A DNA stretch of 64,000 nt from Planctomycetota bacterium (GCA_963205185.1 CAUJHZ010000070.1:1-64000), one strand, 5' to 3'; counted from the stretch's first letter, positions 16,677 to 25,435 are shown. The notes: a model not told the origin generated them from the letters alone. Made by a program: numbers and translations.

Positions 16677-17306
16677 ATGACTCCAGCCGAATTCACCACC
16701 TTCTTCCACGAGCAGCGCGCTTCCGCGATCCTCCGCACCGACCTGCCCGATGCGGTCGCACCCGCGATGGACGCCGCGATCCGCGCCGGCTTTCGCATCT
16801 GCGAGTTCACGCTGACGGTTCCGCATGCCTTCGAGCACATCGCGGCATTCTCGAAGCGCGATGGCATCGTCGTCGGCGCCGGCACCGTGCTCACGGTCGC
16901 GGACGCCCGCCGGGCCGTCGAGGCCGGGGCGCGTTTCCTCGTGTCGCCCGTCGTTGATGAAGCCGTGATCGAGGAAGCAAGCCGGCTGGGCGTGGCCGTC
17001 ATGCCCGGCACGCACACGCCCACCGAAATGCTCCGGGCCCATCGCGCGGGGGCGGCCCTTCAGAAGCTCTTCCCCGCCCCCGGCATCGGACCGGCGTATG
17101 TCAAGGCGTGCCTCGGCCCGATGCCGTTTCTGCGCATCGTGCCCACCAGCGGCGTCGATGCCTCCAATGCTGCCGCGTACTTCGCCGCCGGCGCGTTTGC
17201 AGTGGGCTTTGTCGCGCCGCTCTTCGACGCCGCCGACCTCGCCGCCGGCCGGTTTGCCCGCATCGAGCAGCGCGGCCGCGAACTGCTCGCGGCCTGCGCC
17301 CGCTGA
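16677..17306 (+). CDS. eda: KDPG / 4-hydroxy-2-oxoglutarate aldolase
   Basis: 209 residues, a class I aldolase of the Entner-Doudoroff and hexuronate pathways that cleaves 2-keto-3-deoxy-6-phosphogluconate to pyruvate and glyceraldehyde 3-phosphate. Signatures: Glu in FRICEFTLT, GIVVGAGTVL, VMPGTHTPTE, Schiff-base Lys in LQKLFPAPG, and IVPTSGVDASN. The gene follows prpD by 73 bp, which include a 7-bp hairpin (16653-16670, TGGC loop). No Entner-Doudoroff dehydratase is present in the window. Confidence 0.9.
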   Translation: MTPAEFTTFFHEQRASAILRTDLPDAVAPAMDAAIRAGFRICEFTLTVPHAFEHIAAFSKRDGIVVGAGTVLTVADARRAVEAGARFLVSPVVDEAVIEEASRLGVAVMPGTHTPTEMLRAHRAGAALQKLFPAPGIGPAYVKACLGPMPFLRIVPTSGVDASNAAAYFAAGAFAVGFVAPLFDAADLAAGRFARIEQRGRELLAACAR

Positions 17307-17315
17307 CTGCGGCGA

Positions 17316-17717
17316 TCATCGAGGCTGGCTCATCGCCGGGCCCGAACCGATCGGCCGGTAAGGCTGCTCAATGCGGGTGCCCGAACGCCGCATGCTTGAG
17401 AACACGGTCAGGTTGACGAAGTGCATGAACCCGAGAACCAGCAGCACGAGACCGATCTTGGTGCTCAGCGACTCGATGCTCTCCGAAACGGTGCCGGGTT
17501 TGCTGCCGTACTTGAGCGCGAGGGTGATGTACCCGACGTTGATGAGGTAGAAACCCACGACGAGCAGGTGGTTGACCGAGTCGGCGAGCACTTCGTTCTG
17601 CCTGAAGGCATCCACCAGGAACACCTTTCCGTTTCGAAAGAGCGTTCGCGCGACCCAGACGGTCAGAACGATGCTGACCACCAGATAGATGATGTACGTC
17701 CAGACGACGAGGTTCAT
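17316..17717 (-). CDS. Conserved small membrane protein
   Basis: 133 residues with three helices (about 5-24, 48-68 and 88-108). The conserved-looking stretch NEVLADSVNHLLVVGFYLIN precedes helix 2. Family unknown. It lies directly downstream of the GbsR-type regulator on the same strand, and a TCTGT-N4-ACAGA palindrome 62 bp upstream of its start matches the one at the regulator's own start, so it is the probable target of that regulator. Confidence 0.65.
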   Translation of the reverse strand: MNLVVWTYIIYLVVSIVLTVWVARTLFRNGKVFLVDAFRQNEVLADSVNHLLVVGFYLINVGYITLALKYGSKPGTVSESIESLSTKIGLVLLVLGFMHFVNLTVFSSMRRSGTRIEQPYRPIGSGPAMSQPR

Positions 17718-17778
17718 GATGTTCTCCTTTCGAGAACGGGGAGTGAGAGGAAGGGGTGATTCGGATGTAACTGTCGTG

Positions 17779-17792
17779 TCTGTACAAACAGA
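17779..17792 (-). promoter_or_regulatory. Candidate operator TCTGT-N4-ACAGA (copy 1)
   Basis: Inverted repeat TCTGTACAAACAGA between the regulator gene's end and the membrane-protein gene's start. It shares both 5-base arms and the 4-base spacing with copy 2 at 18374-18387. Two identical-format palindromes in one short regulon support a common binding protein. Confidence 0.55.
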
Positions 17793-17825
17793 AATACGCG
17801 TCGAAATGAGAGAGCGGTGGCCACG

Positions 17826-18359
17826 TCACGCGCTGCCTCCCTTGAGCAGGCGGCGCACGCTCGATCCCATGCGAAAGAGCCTCAGCATCGCACCGCGCGG
17901 CAGGGCCCGCACCTGGCCGTACCAGCCGGTCATGGTCTCGAAAAAGCTGGCCATCTCCTCGAGCCGTTGCGTCACCACCGGCGAAGCAGCGCGATCGCGC
18001 GTTGACTCCCGCACGCATTCGCGCAGCAGCGCCAGCGTCGGATCGCACTCGCGCTTCTTTCGCTCATCCAGGATGCGCAGGAACATGTCCCACACATCGG
18101 TCATCGATTCGAAGTGGTCGCGGCGATCGCCGAGAACGTGGGTGAGGCGAACGATGCCCCAGCCCTGCAGTTCCCGCAGGCTGTTGCTCACGTGCGATCG
18201 AGCCACCCCGAGCGTCTCGCAGATCTCCTCGGCGTGCAGCGGCCGCTCCGAGAGATAGAGCAGGGCGTGGATCTGCGCCATCGTCCGGTTGATCCCCCAG
18301 CGCGATCCCATCTCGCCCCAGTGAAGTACGAACTTTTCGACCGTCGGTGAAAGCGCCAT
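17826..18359 (-). CDS. GbsR/MarR-family transcriptional regulator
   Basis: 177 residues, winged-helix. Residues 8-80 match the GbsR type: FVLHWGEMGSRWGINRTMAQ, an ALLYLSERPLHAEEICETLG helix and VARSHVSNSLRELQGWGIV recognition region, then HVLGDRRDHFE. GbsR in Bacillus subtilis represses choline and glycine-betaine genes, but relatives control many functions. Likely autoregulated through the palindrome just upstream, and it probably controls the downstream membrane protein. Confidence 0.85.
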   Translation of the reverse strand: MALSPTVEKFVLHWGEMGSRWGINRTMAQIHALLYLSERPLHAEEICETLGVARSHVSNSLRELQGWGIVRLTHVLGDRRDHFESMTDVWDMFLRILDERKKRECDPTLALLRECVRESTRDRAASPVVTQRLEEMASFFETMTGWYGQVRALPRGAMLRLFRMGSSVRRLLKGGSA

Positions 18360-18373
18360 ACCTTTCTCGCATT

Positions 18374-18387
18374 TCTGTCAATACAGA
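18374..18387 (-). promoter_or_regulatory. Candidate operator TCTGT-N4-ACAGA (copy 2)
   Basis: TTCTGTCAATACAGAA (18373-18388) is a perfect 6-bp inverted repeat with a 4-base centre, 14-29 bases upstream of the regulator's ATG. Binding here would block initiation or translation start of the regulator. Confidence 0.6.
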
Positions 18388-18465
18388 ATAGAGTGGAATC
18401 GGGATGAAAGCAAGCACAAAGCGGCCCATTCCGGGCCGATTTCGCCGTCTCGGGGCGCGACCTGA

Positions 18466-19233
18466 TCAGACGCGGCTGAGCCGGATCTCCACCCGCATGA
18501 CCCTCGCCGCGTCGAGCATGCAGCGCATGTCCTGCTCGTTGCGGGCTCGGTCCGTTACCAGCCGGCCCTCGCCGGTGACCTGCAGCGCATCGCCGACGAA
18601 CGGCCACGGCTCCACGCGCCACATCGCCTCATCCTGGCGCGTGACCTCGAGGTCGATCGTCCCCCCCTCAGTCCACGGCGCCGACTTCACTTCGCCTCGC
18701 TCCGACTCGTTCATGCACACGATCAGCGAGAGCCAGTCCCACGCGGCGATGAGCCGGCTCGCCCGCTCGATTGACTCCTCGCTCACCTTCTCGCCCCAGC
18801 CGTGGCCCGCGCGGAGCAGTTCGAGCCAGCGCGCCTGGGCTTGCTTCTCGGCTTCCAGGTACGCCAGCACCTGCGGCTCGCTCTGCACCTGCGCCAGGCT
18901 GTGAAAGCGCTCATAGAGCCCGGTGCCGTGGCGCGACACCAGCAGTGCCGCCAGCGTGCTCATGGCTTCGATGCGCTGGCCGGCGTTCGACCAGATCTCG
19001 AGGTGCGCCGCCGTCTCCAGTTCGAGAAAAGCGTGCGGCAGGCCGGTCCCTGCATTGAACGTCGGCCGCCGCTCCCAGTCCGTCCAGCCGACGTCGTGCT
19101 GCTCGGCCGCCAGCAGGATCTCGGCACGCGGCTCAAAATCGTCCGCCCACGCGCGGGCCATCTGCCCGCTCACCCACGCGTGCGCCGGTTGTGCCATCAA
19201 TACGACGCCTCGCGCCGCTCGCCTGTGCAGCAT
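18466..19233 (-). CDS. DUF3891 family protein
   Basis: 255 residues; ATG at 19233 has GGAGG seven bases upstream. QPAHAWVSGQMARAWADDFE, EILLAAEQHDVGWTDWERRP and VSRHGTGLYERF define DUF3891. Its conserved His residues (Q-x-A-H, E-Q-H-D, S-R-H) resemble an HD-type metal centre, so a metal-dependent hydrolase is plausible but unproven. The start may be Met13. It is separated from the regulator gene by 106 bp. Confidence 0.75.
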   Translation of the reverse strand: MLHRRAARGVVLMAQPAHAWVSGQMARAWADDFEPRAEILLAAEQHDVGWTDWERRPTFNAGTGLPHAFLELETAAHLEIWSNAGQRIEAMSTLAALLVSRHGTGLYERFHSLAQVQSEPQVLAYLEAEKQAQARWLELLRAGHGWGEKVSEESIERASRLIAAWDWLSLIVCMNESERGEVKSAPWTEGGTIDLEVTRQDEAMWRVEPWPFVGDALQVTGEGRLVTDRARNEQDMRCMLDAARVMRVEIRLSRV

Positions 19234-19537
19234 GATCCGGCCTCCTGTTCCGCTTCATTCTACGGCCGTGCCTCTGTGAGCGCAGCGCAAGCAAAGGATG
19301 AGAAAGCAGACGCAAACCACACCCTTTGCTCACACGATGAGTTTCGCGCAAATTCTTCCCCGCCGGTTTGAGCACCGTCGAATCGACGCAAAACTGATGC
19401 GTTCGACGGCTGCGATGCTCCGATCCATGCCGCCGCCGTCGAACGGATCCGCCCGATCACGTTGATCGTCAACGCTGCGGATCGATGGGTGAGTGGTTGG
19501 AGCGGCGCTGCTCGCTCCCGAACCTGAAGGAGTCGAA
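19234..19537. other. Intergenic region with an 11-bp inverted repeat
   Basis: 304 bp upstream of the porin. CGTTCGACGGC (19400-19410) and its exact complement GCCGTCGAACG (19435-19445) are separated by 24 bases, a possible regulatory site for the porin. A GAAGGAG ribosome-binding site ends the region. No gene seen. Confidence 0.5.
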
Positions 19538-20893
19538 ATGAACAAGCACGTGAAAGGATCGATCCTGGTGTGCTCGGCCGTGGCCGCCATGGGTCATGTA
19601 GCCATCGCCGGCGACGGACCGGGCGACGCCGATGCGCGCGTCGCCGCGCTCGAATCGCAGCGCGAACAACTCGATGCGCAGATCAACGCGATGAAGCAGG
19701 GCGATCGCGGCGCCTGGCTCAGCGGCGCTCGCGCTGAAGAGGTCCGCGCTCTCGTGCGCGAAGTCATCGCCGAAAGCGAAACGCGATCGAGCCTCCTTGC
19801 CGAAGGCATGAACGCCGGCTGGGACAAGGGATTCTTCCTCAAGAACGACGACGGCACGTTCTCGCTCAAGATCAAGGGTCAGTCCCAGTTTCGCTACGTC
19901 TTTAACAGCAAGGACTCGCCCGACACCGAGGTCGCATCCTTCGAGATGCGCCGAGCCAAGCTCGAGTTCGCAGGCAACATCTACTCCAAGGACCTCAAGT
20001 ACAAGATCAAGGGCGCCTTTGAACGCAACGGCGGCGCCTTCGTCCTCGAAGACGCCTACGGCGAGTACATCCTCGGCAACGGCTGGTCGTTCAAGTGGGG
20101 ACAGTACAAGCCTGCGTTCATGACCGAAGAAACGATCAGCTCCTCCAAGCAACTCGCCGTCGATCGCTCGGTGGTCAACGAGATCACCAACCTCGGCTTC
20201 TCGCAGGGCGTCGAGTTGAGCTACGAAGGCGAGAGCATCGCCTTTGCCGCGGGCTTCACCGATGGCGCGACGCTGTCGGCCACCAGCGCGGCCGGAAATC
20301 GTTCCAACACCAACTTCAGCAACGACACCACCGAGTGGGCTCTCAACGCCCGCATCGACGCCCTGCTCGCCGGCACGTGGAAGCAGTTTGAAGACTTCAC
20401 CTCGTGGTCCACCGATGAAACCGGCTTCAAGATCGGCGCCGGTCTCTTCTGGCAGGACGGCGAATACGGCACCGGCGCTCCTGATGAAGTCCAGTGGCTC
20501 CAGTGGACCGTAGACGCCCAGGCCGAGTTCGGCGGGGCCAATCTCTTCGGCTCGCTCGTCGGACGTCACAGCGACGCCAACATGACGGCCACCACCGACT
20601 TCGACCAGTATGGCTTCGTCGTCCAGGGCGGCTACCACATCGTGCCCGACAAATTTGAGATCTTCGGCCGCTACGAGTGGTTCGACTTCGACGGCGCCTT
20701 CGCCGATGACTACAACGCCGTTACCGTCGGCTTCAATTACTACTTCCACAAGCACGACTGGAAATGGACGACCGACCTCGTGTGGAACCTCGACCGCGTG
20801 CCCTTCAGCGTCAGCGGCGTGGGCCTGCTCAGCGACGGGGCGAGCGATGAAGACCAGATCGCGCTGCGCACGCAGGTGCAGATGCTCTTCTGA
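19538..20893 (+). CDS. Phosphate-selective porin OprO/OprP-like outer-membrane protein
   Basis: 451 residues. ATG at 19538 (GAAGGAG) begins a signal peptide ending about AIAGD. A coiled-coil-like segment (residues about 28-60, VAALESQREQLDAQINAMKQ) precedes a beta-barrel beginning FFLKNDDGTFSLKIKGQSQF, the OprP/OprO hallmark, with FEMRRAKLEFAGNI following. It ends in QVQMLF, a C-terminal Phe expected of BAM-inserted barrels. Probably takes up phosphate or other anions. Confidence 0.85.
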   Translation: MNKHVKGSILVCSAVAAMGHVAIAGDGPGDADARVAALESQREQLDAQINAMKQGDRGAWLSGARAEEVRALVREVIAESETRSSLLAEGMNAGWDKGFFLKNDDGTFSLKIKGQSQFRYVFNSKDSPDTEVASFEMRRAKLEFAGNIYSKDLKYKIKGAFERNGGAFVLEDAYGEYILGNGWSFKWGQYKPAFMTEETISSSKQLAVDRSVVNEITNLGFSQGVELSYEGESIAFAAGFTDGATLSATSAAGNRSNTNFSNDTTEWALNARIDALLAGTWKQFEDFTSWSTDETGFKIGAGLFWQDGEYGTGAPDEVQWLQWTVDAQAEFGGANLFGSLVGRHSDANMTATTDFDQYGFVVQGGYHIVPDKFEIFGRYEWFDFDGAFADDYNAVTVGFNYYFHKHDWKWTTDLVWNLDRVPFSVSGVGLLSDGASDEDQIALRTQVQMLF

Positions 20894-21159
20894 GCGGCTT
20901 TCGTTGAAGAGGCGCGTGCCTTGGGTCGATCACGACCACACGGCCGCATCTTCAACTCAGGATCTCGCGAGGCGCTCGTCTGACGACGGGCGCGCTCGCT
21001 TCAGCAAGCCGCGAGGCGCCGTGGGCTTCGCAACCACAATCCGCTTCTTCAACGGGCGAGTCCACCCGCCCGACGGCGCAGTCGACGGCCACCAACCACC
21101 GCCGGCTGCCCGTCTTTTCTGGCTCGGTCGCCCGGCTTCGCCCGCGCACTCCGTCGGCT

Positions 21160-22539
21160 CTATTCGAACTCGTGCACGACGAGTTGGCTGATGGCGCACT
21201 CGCTGGGCACCACGGCCTGGAAGAGGATGGTCTGGCCGCGAGCGATGAAGGGGACGGTTCGGGTGATGGTGGCGGTTCCGTTGCCGTCGGCGATGGCGGT
21301 GCCGATGATCGTCGGCTGATCGAGTTGCAGCGCATTCTGCTGGAGGTCGCAGCCGGGGATGCGCGTGCCGCCGCCGAATCTTGAGTAGAGGAATGTCACC
21401 CGCGCGCCAGGAGTCGCGTTGGTGACGGTCAGTGTGTTGACCTCGCCGGCGCGGCCTGGCGACGGCGCGAGCATCTCCATCGTCGCATCGATCGGCGTCA
21501 TCAGAAATGCGATTCCAGCAACGATGTCACCAGGCGGATAGGCGGTTCCCGCGATTTCGCCGGCGTCGTTGATCTCCCATGCGTACTTGAGGCCGCCGAT
21601 GCTGCGCAAACGAGGGGGTGCCAGCTCATCGAGGCGCTGCATGCCGCGGCCTTGCTCCCAAAGAAAAGCCCGAATGACACTGAAACCCGTGTTGCCAATT
21701 CCTACAACCTGTCCAGCGTTGTTGATGTCATAGGCTAGCGACTCCTGCGTTCTCGGGGTGCCCAGGTCGTAGATGCGGCCGTTGGCCCAGAGCGTGGCAT
21801 GCATCCGGGTCGGCGTCGCTCGAGAGAACCCCACGATGTGCCCCAGATCATTGATCGCGTGCGCTTCCGACCACGAGTCGGGGTCGATAGAGCCCAGATC
21901 AACCAAGTTACCATCGCTCCACAAGAAGGCTCGAGGAACCCACGCTGGCGGAATGTTTTTGCCAGCCACGCCGACGACATCACCGTGGCCATTCACACCG
22001 TGCGCCATCGAAGAGCGTTCTGGTTCAAAGGTGCCCAAGTCTTCCATGACTCCGGCTCGCCATCGGAATGCGTGCTGCAGAGTTCCTTGGCCCGGAACGA
22101 CCTCTGACCAACCGACGATCTCTCCAGATTCGTTGATTGCATTGGCTTGCGCACCGTCACCCCCGAGCGTGCCGATGTTCTCGATGCGACCATCCCGCCA
22201 GAGAAATGCGCCCCTTCTGCCATTCGGGAGTCTCGACCACCCAACAATCCAGCCATCGCCATTCACGGCGAGCGCGCTGCTGTCTGTGCCGCCGAGGGTG
22301 CCGAGATCGAAAGGCTCTTTATCGACCCACAGCGTCGCGTGAAAATCGTTGCCGGGAAGGAAGGCCTCCCCGACAACAAGACCGTTCTCACTGATACCGT
22401 GACTGAAACTGTCTTCACCACCCAGTGCCGGCATCCGGAAGAACGCAAACCGAGCCTCCGATTGTGCGGCCGCCGGATCAGCACCCATGAATGGGCCCAA
22501 CATAACGACAAGCAGTCGCAGGCCCGCATTGTATTTCAT
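21160..22539 (-). CDS. Secreted HAF-repeat beta-propeller-like protein
   Basis: 459 residues from ATG at 22539 (an in-frame ATG five codons earlier is less likely). After a signal peptide ending near AAAQ, about six repeats of the extracellular HAF type follow, such as ATLWVDKEPFDLGTLGGTDS and NAINESGEIVGWSE, roughly every 50-60 residues from 35 to 340. The last 110 residues (TLTVTNATPGARVTFLYSRF) look like an Ig/adhesion-like tail. Probably a surface or exported protein; function unknown. Confidence 0.75.
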   Translation of the reverse strand: MKYNAGLRLLVVMLGPFMGADPAAAQSEARFAFFRMPALGGEDSFSHGISENGLVVGEAFLPGNDFHATLWVDKEPFDLGTLGGTDSSALAVNGDGWIVGWSRLPNGRRGAFLWRDGRIENIGTLGGDGAQANAINESGEIVGWSEVVPGQGTLQHAFRWRAGVMEDLGTFEPERSSMAHGVNGHGDVVGVAGKNIPPAWVPRAFLWSDGNLVDLGSIDPDSWSEAHAINDLGHIVGFSRATPTRMHATLWANGRIYDLGTPRTQESLAYDINNAGQVVGIGNTGFSVIRAFLWEQGRGMQRLDELAPPRLRSIGGLKYAWEINDAGEIAGTAYPPGDIVAGIAFLMTPIDATMEMLAPSPGRAGEVNTLTVTNATPGARVTFLYSRFGGGTRIPGCDLQQNALQLDQPTIIGTAIADGNGTATITRTVPFIARGQTILFQAVVPSECAISQLVVHEFE

Positions 22540-22923
22540 TGTCCAATCCTCCATGGATTAGGAGAACAGCCGGCGCGGCTGTCGGGCCGCGCCGGCCGGA
22601 ATTGACTGAATCGCTACTGGCAGCCGGGGCAGTTCGGACATCCCTGCCGATTCTGCGGGAACGTGATCACATCGTTCTCGGGCAGGAAAACGGGGCAGGA
22701 GAACGGGACCGGTACGATTGTTTGGCATGGCCTTCTTTCTTGCGGCACGATTGCGACCAGCGGCCGCGCCGGCAATGGAGGGCAGCACTTCGAGACGCTG
22801 CTCCAACCTACCAGCAGACGGCCGCATCGTCGAGAACAAAGCGATAAAGCGACACTCGATCAGGGTGGATTTCTCGCGTTGGAAACACGCGTTGTCGCAG
22901 GGTGAATTCCTCAACTGCAAGAG
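22540..22923. other. Intergenic region with a strong hairpin and a doubtful Cys-rich reading frame
   Basis: CCGGCGCGGC (22570-22579) and GCCGCGCCGG (22586-22595) form a perfect 10-bp stem with a 6-base loop just upstream of the HAF gene. No T-tract follows. On the minus strand a frame ending TAG at 22614 reads VITFPQNRQGCPNCPGCQ at its C-terminus, a Cys-rich tail that looks protein-like. No convincing start or ribosome-binding site was found, so it may be a gene remnant. Confidence 0.4.
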
Positions 22924-23625
22924 ATGACTGGAGCCGCACCTGAACGGTCTGGTCCATCTTCAACCGCATCCGCGGCGGCGCCGGCGGCGTATGGTGAGGC
23001 AATCACCAGCCGCGTGGGGGGCAAGACGGAGGCGTGGCGCTCGCCGGCGCTGCCTGCGGCCCGCAGCGGCGACGGCGAGCCGATCCTGCAACTCGAATCG
23101 CACACCTGCGGCCTGCTGAGCCTGTCCGCCGCGTATGCGCTATATGGCCTCTCGCCGGAGGAAAAGAACCTCCGCTATCGCCTGGGCGTTGATGTGCCCG
23201 CCAGCCCGATCGACTCGACTTCGACGGGCACGCTGCATCCTGATCTGCTCCGCGTGCTCGTCCAGGACGGCTTCACATACGCGATGCCCTCTGTCTCGGC
23301 CGATGGGCGTGAAGCGATGGCGGCACACCTGCAGGGTGGTGATGTGGCGCTGCTGCTCATCCGCCGCCGCGAAACCGGCGGGTTGCACTGGGTGCTCTGC
23401 GATGCGATCGAGGGTGGCAATCTGCGCATCGTCGATTCGCTTCAGCCCAAGCCGACGGTCGAGCCGCTCGATGCCTACATGAACGAGTGCTTGCTCTCGA
23501 TCGTTCTCATCTGGCCAGCCGAGGCGGGCGCTGAGGCCGATGTCCGCCAGGCGCATCGCGACGGCGCGGCGGAGTTGGTTCGAGTGAAGCGGCGGCTGGA
23601 TGAACTCGAAGGGCCGCGGCATTGA
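22924..23625 (+). CDS. C39-like cysteine peptidase domain protein
   Basis: 233 residues, no signal peptide. LQLESHTCGLLSLSAAYALYG places the nucleophile Cys near residue 63. The His is in RRETGGLHWVLCDAIE (about residue 159) and the Asp in RIVDSLQ, the papain-like order of Peptidase_C39-type domains. GTLHPDLLRVLVQDGF is also typical. No ABC transporter domain is attached, so it is not a bacteriocin exporter. Substrate unknown. The Ala/Ser-rich N-terminus (1-50) may be partly artefactual. Confidence 0.65.
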   Translation: MTGAAPERSGPSSTASAAAPAAYGEAITSRVGGKTEAWRSPALPAARSGDGEPILQLESHTCGLLSLSAAYALYGLSPEEKNLRYRLGVDVPASPIDSTSTGTLHPDLLRVLVQDGFTYAMPSVSADGREAMAAHLQGGDVALLLIRRRETGGLHWVLCDAIEGGNLRIVDSLQPKPTVEPLDAYMNECLLSIVLIWPAEAGAEADVRQAHRDGAAELVRVKRRLDELEGPRH

Positions 23626-23672
23626 ATCGAGCCCTGCAGCGCCAGGTCGACACTCTGGGCCGCAGAAAAAGA

Positions 23673-23702
23673 CAGGGCTCGCGGACGAATCCGCGAGCCC
23701 TG
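23673..23702 (-). terminator. Strong intrinsic terminator
   Basis: Perfect 13-bp stem CAGGGCTCGCGGA with a CGAA loop, followed on the minus strand by TCTTTTTC. It ends the 24631-23750 gene and may also stop transcription from the plus-strand gene ending at 23625. Confidence 0.85.
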
Positions 23703-23749
23703 TGATTGAGTAGCGCTGCTCCAGCGCGGGGCTGGAGGAGTTTCCGCGA

Positions 23750-24631
23750 TTACGGAATCTGAGCGACGTTGCTCGTGTCGCACGAAGGCACTTCGACAAG
23801 CTGGAGGTAGCCGCCGCAGGCGCCAGTGCCGGCCTGGCCGTTCACGCTGCCGCTGCCGCTGCCGGTGCCGATCGTGTTGACGAGGCGCAGGCCCTGCGTG
23901 CCGAGGCCGAGAGCCGTACCCTGGCAGGGACCGTTGGGGATGACGAAGGCGCCGGTGTTGAGCGCGAAGACGATGCCCTGCGTGGCGCTGGGGGTCGCAC
24001 CGCTCCAGGAGACGGTCAGTGTGCCCGGGCACTGGCCGCTGATGCTCAGGAAGTAGCCGCCGGCGTTGCCGAAGCCAGCGCCGGTGAGGTTGATCGTGTA
24101 GACATCAGCGGTGGTGCCGGAGGTCGTCCAGCTGATGAGCGGGCTGCCGGCGCCGGGGCCATCGGGAGCACGCTCGACGTTGAAGGGGCTGTTGGCCCAG
24201 ATGAGGCCGCCGGCGGAATTCGGGTCCGCGTTGTACTGGCTGATGGCGAGGTAGTACACGCCGGGGCTGCCCACGAACACGCCGGTGATGACCGACTGCA
24301 GGCTGCCGCCAGCCGGATCGTCATCGTCGTGGGTGACGCCGTTGCCGTTGCTGTCGAACAGGAACAGCTGGGTGTCGAAGTTGGTTACACCCACGGTCGA
24401 AGCGCTGAAGTTGCCGGGATCTGTGACGGTGATCTTGTAGAGATCGATGTCATTGGCATCGTGCGTGCCGGTGATTTGGGTCAGCGCGCCGGCGCCTTGC
24501 GTTTCCTGACCGGGAAGCAGATCGGGAGCATCGCCCTGCTCGGCCCAGGTCTGAGCATTGGCGATTGAGCCCGCGAGGGCCGCCAGGGCAATCCCTGCAA
24601 AAAGTCCCACCTTCGCATTGAATTTGTTCAT
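23750..24631 (-). CDS. Secreted DVUA0089-like domain protein
   Basis: 293 residues: a signal peptide (MNKFNAKVGLFAGIALAALA, cleavage near ANAQ), then residues about 55-150 with DANDIDLYKITVTDPGNFSA, FDTQLFLFDSNGNGVTHDDD and GVYYLAIS. This is the pattern of DVUA0089-type / pre-peptidase C-terminal-like beta domains. A Gly-rich stretch near 190-275 and two Cys-containing segments end the protein. Probably exported; function unknown. A long structured leader lies upstream. Confidence 0.7.
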   Translation of the reverse strand: MNKFNAKVGLFAGIALAALAGSIANAQTWAEQGDAPDLLPGQETQGAGALTQITGTHDANDIDLYKITVTDPGNFSASTVGVTNFDTQLFLFDSNGNGVTHDDDDPAGGSLQSVITGVFVGSPGVYYLAISQYNADPNSAGGLIWANSPFNVERAPDGPGAGSPLISWTTSGTTADVYTINLTGAGFGNAGGYFLSISGQCPGTLTVSWSGATPSATQGIVFALNTGAFVIPNGPCQGTALGLGTQGLRLVNTIGTGSGSGSVNGQAGTGACGGYLQLVEVPSCDTSNVAQIP

Positions 24632-24655
24632 CTTGCCTTCCTCTTCCTTGCTTGG

Positions 24656-24714
24656 GCCGGTTCGTCAAAGAACCGGCAAATGTTAAGCTGGGCTTACTGG
24701 ACATTCAGTAAGCC
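24656..24714 (-). promoter_or_regulatory. Structured leader/operator region of the secreted-protein gene
   Basis: Two perfect inverted repeats lie 25-83 bases upstream of the ATG. GGCTTACT/AGTAAGCC (24691-24714, 8-base centre) suits a dimeric regulator. GCCGGTTC/GAACCGGC (24656-24677, 6-base loop) could fold in the mRNA as an attenuator or stabilising hairpin. No known riboswitch was recognised. Confidence 0.5.
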
Positions 24715-24831
24715 TCCGCACCCCTGAGGGAGCCTTAATGTACCGCAATTCGTTTGGGAGTGCAACCCTAACGCCGTCAATTCCCGCGAGATTCGCCGAG
24801 TTTTCCAGCCCGCGCGGCTTGCTCGACGCGG

Positions 24832-25299
24832 TTACTGGGCCACGAGCATCGGCAGGCGCGAATCCATCGCGTGCATTGCCACCAGCAGCACCGTATAGAC
24901 CGGCGGAAACGCCGACACCGCCACCGACCATCGCGCCAGTCGCCGGGCCGTCTGCTCGCGCTGCCGGCTGATCACTTCGCAGATCACGATGACGAAGAGC
25001 GTGAGCGAGAACTTGAAGCCGATCGCCCCGGGCAGGCCCCAGTGGTCGATAACCGAGGCGGCGATGGGGTTGACCTCATAGCCCCCATGCTGGTCGAGCA
25101 CGAGCCACGTGAGCATGATGTCCAGCGACGATACCAGCACAAACAGGGCATACATGTACGGGTAGCGCAGCGGTGGAATGCTGCGGAAAGTGAGCGGGGT
25201 CTCGGGCATGGGCGGAGCCGAAGTCGGGAAGACGGCCGGCTCGGCGCTCAGTCGAGGGGTTGTGCCGGGCAGATGCGGGTCCAGATTGGCCATGGTCAT
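24832..25299 (-). CDS. DUF5658 membrane protein
   Basis: 155 residues from ATG at 25299 (GGGAGG nine to ten bases upstream), chosen over an earlier alternative start at 25329. A Pro/Thr-rich cytoplasmic start is followed by three to four helices. FVLVSSLDIMLTWLVLDQHGGYEVNPIA is the DUF5658 signature, and FKFSLTLFVIVICEVISRQ the next helix. Function unknown. Confidence 0.7.
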   Translation of the reverse strand: MTMANLDPHLPGTTPRLSAEPAVFPTSAPPMPETPLTFRSIPPLRYPYMYALFVLVSSLDIMLTWLVLDQHGGYEVNPIAASVIDHWGLPGAIGFKFSLTLFVIVICEVISRQREQTARRLARWSVAVSAFPPVYTVLLVAMHAMDSRLPMLVAQ

Positions 25300-25382
25300 C
25301 GCGATTCTACCTCCCGCTGCGACCACCATTCGCAGGGTTTCTCCGAGAAGATCGGCAAAAACAGCGAGTCAATCCAAAACGA

Positions 25383-25407
25383 CAGCCGGCCCCGTCGGGG
25401 CCGGCTG
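25383..25407 (-). terminator. Intrinsic terminator of the sigma-factor gene
   Basis: Perfect 11-bp stem CAGCCGGCCCC/GGGGCCGGCTG with a 3-base loop, followed on the minus strand by TCGTTTTGG. It lies 29 bases after the sigma-factor stop. Confidence 0.8.
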
Positions 25408-25435
25408 ATTCAGGTCATTGGCTGTCCGCTTTGGT

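Noticed and set aside
15203-17023. Minus-strand open frame of 606 codons opposite the PrpD-like and aldolase genes
   Set aside because: Spans two clear plus-strand genes and their gap; composition is that of an antisense shadow.
18373-18388. TTGACA on the minus strand as the -35 of the regulator promoter
   Set aside because: A -10 at normal spacing would fall at or inside the start of the gene; the palindrome explains the sequence better.
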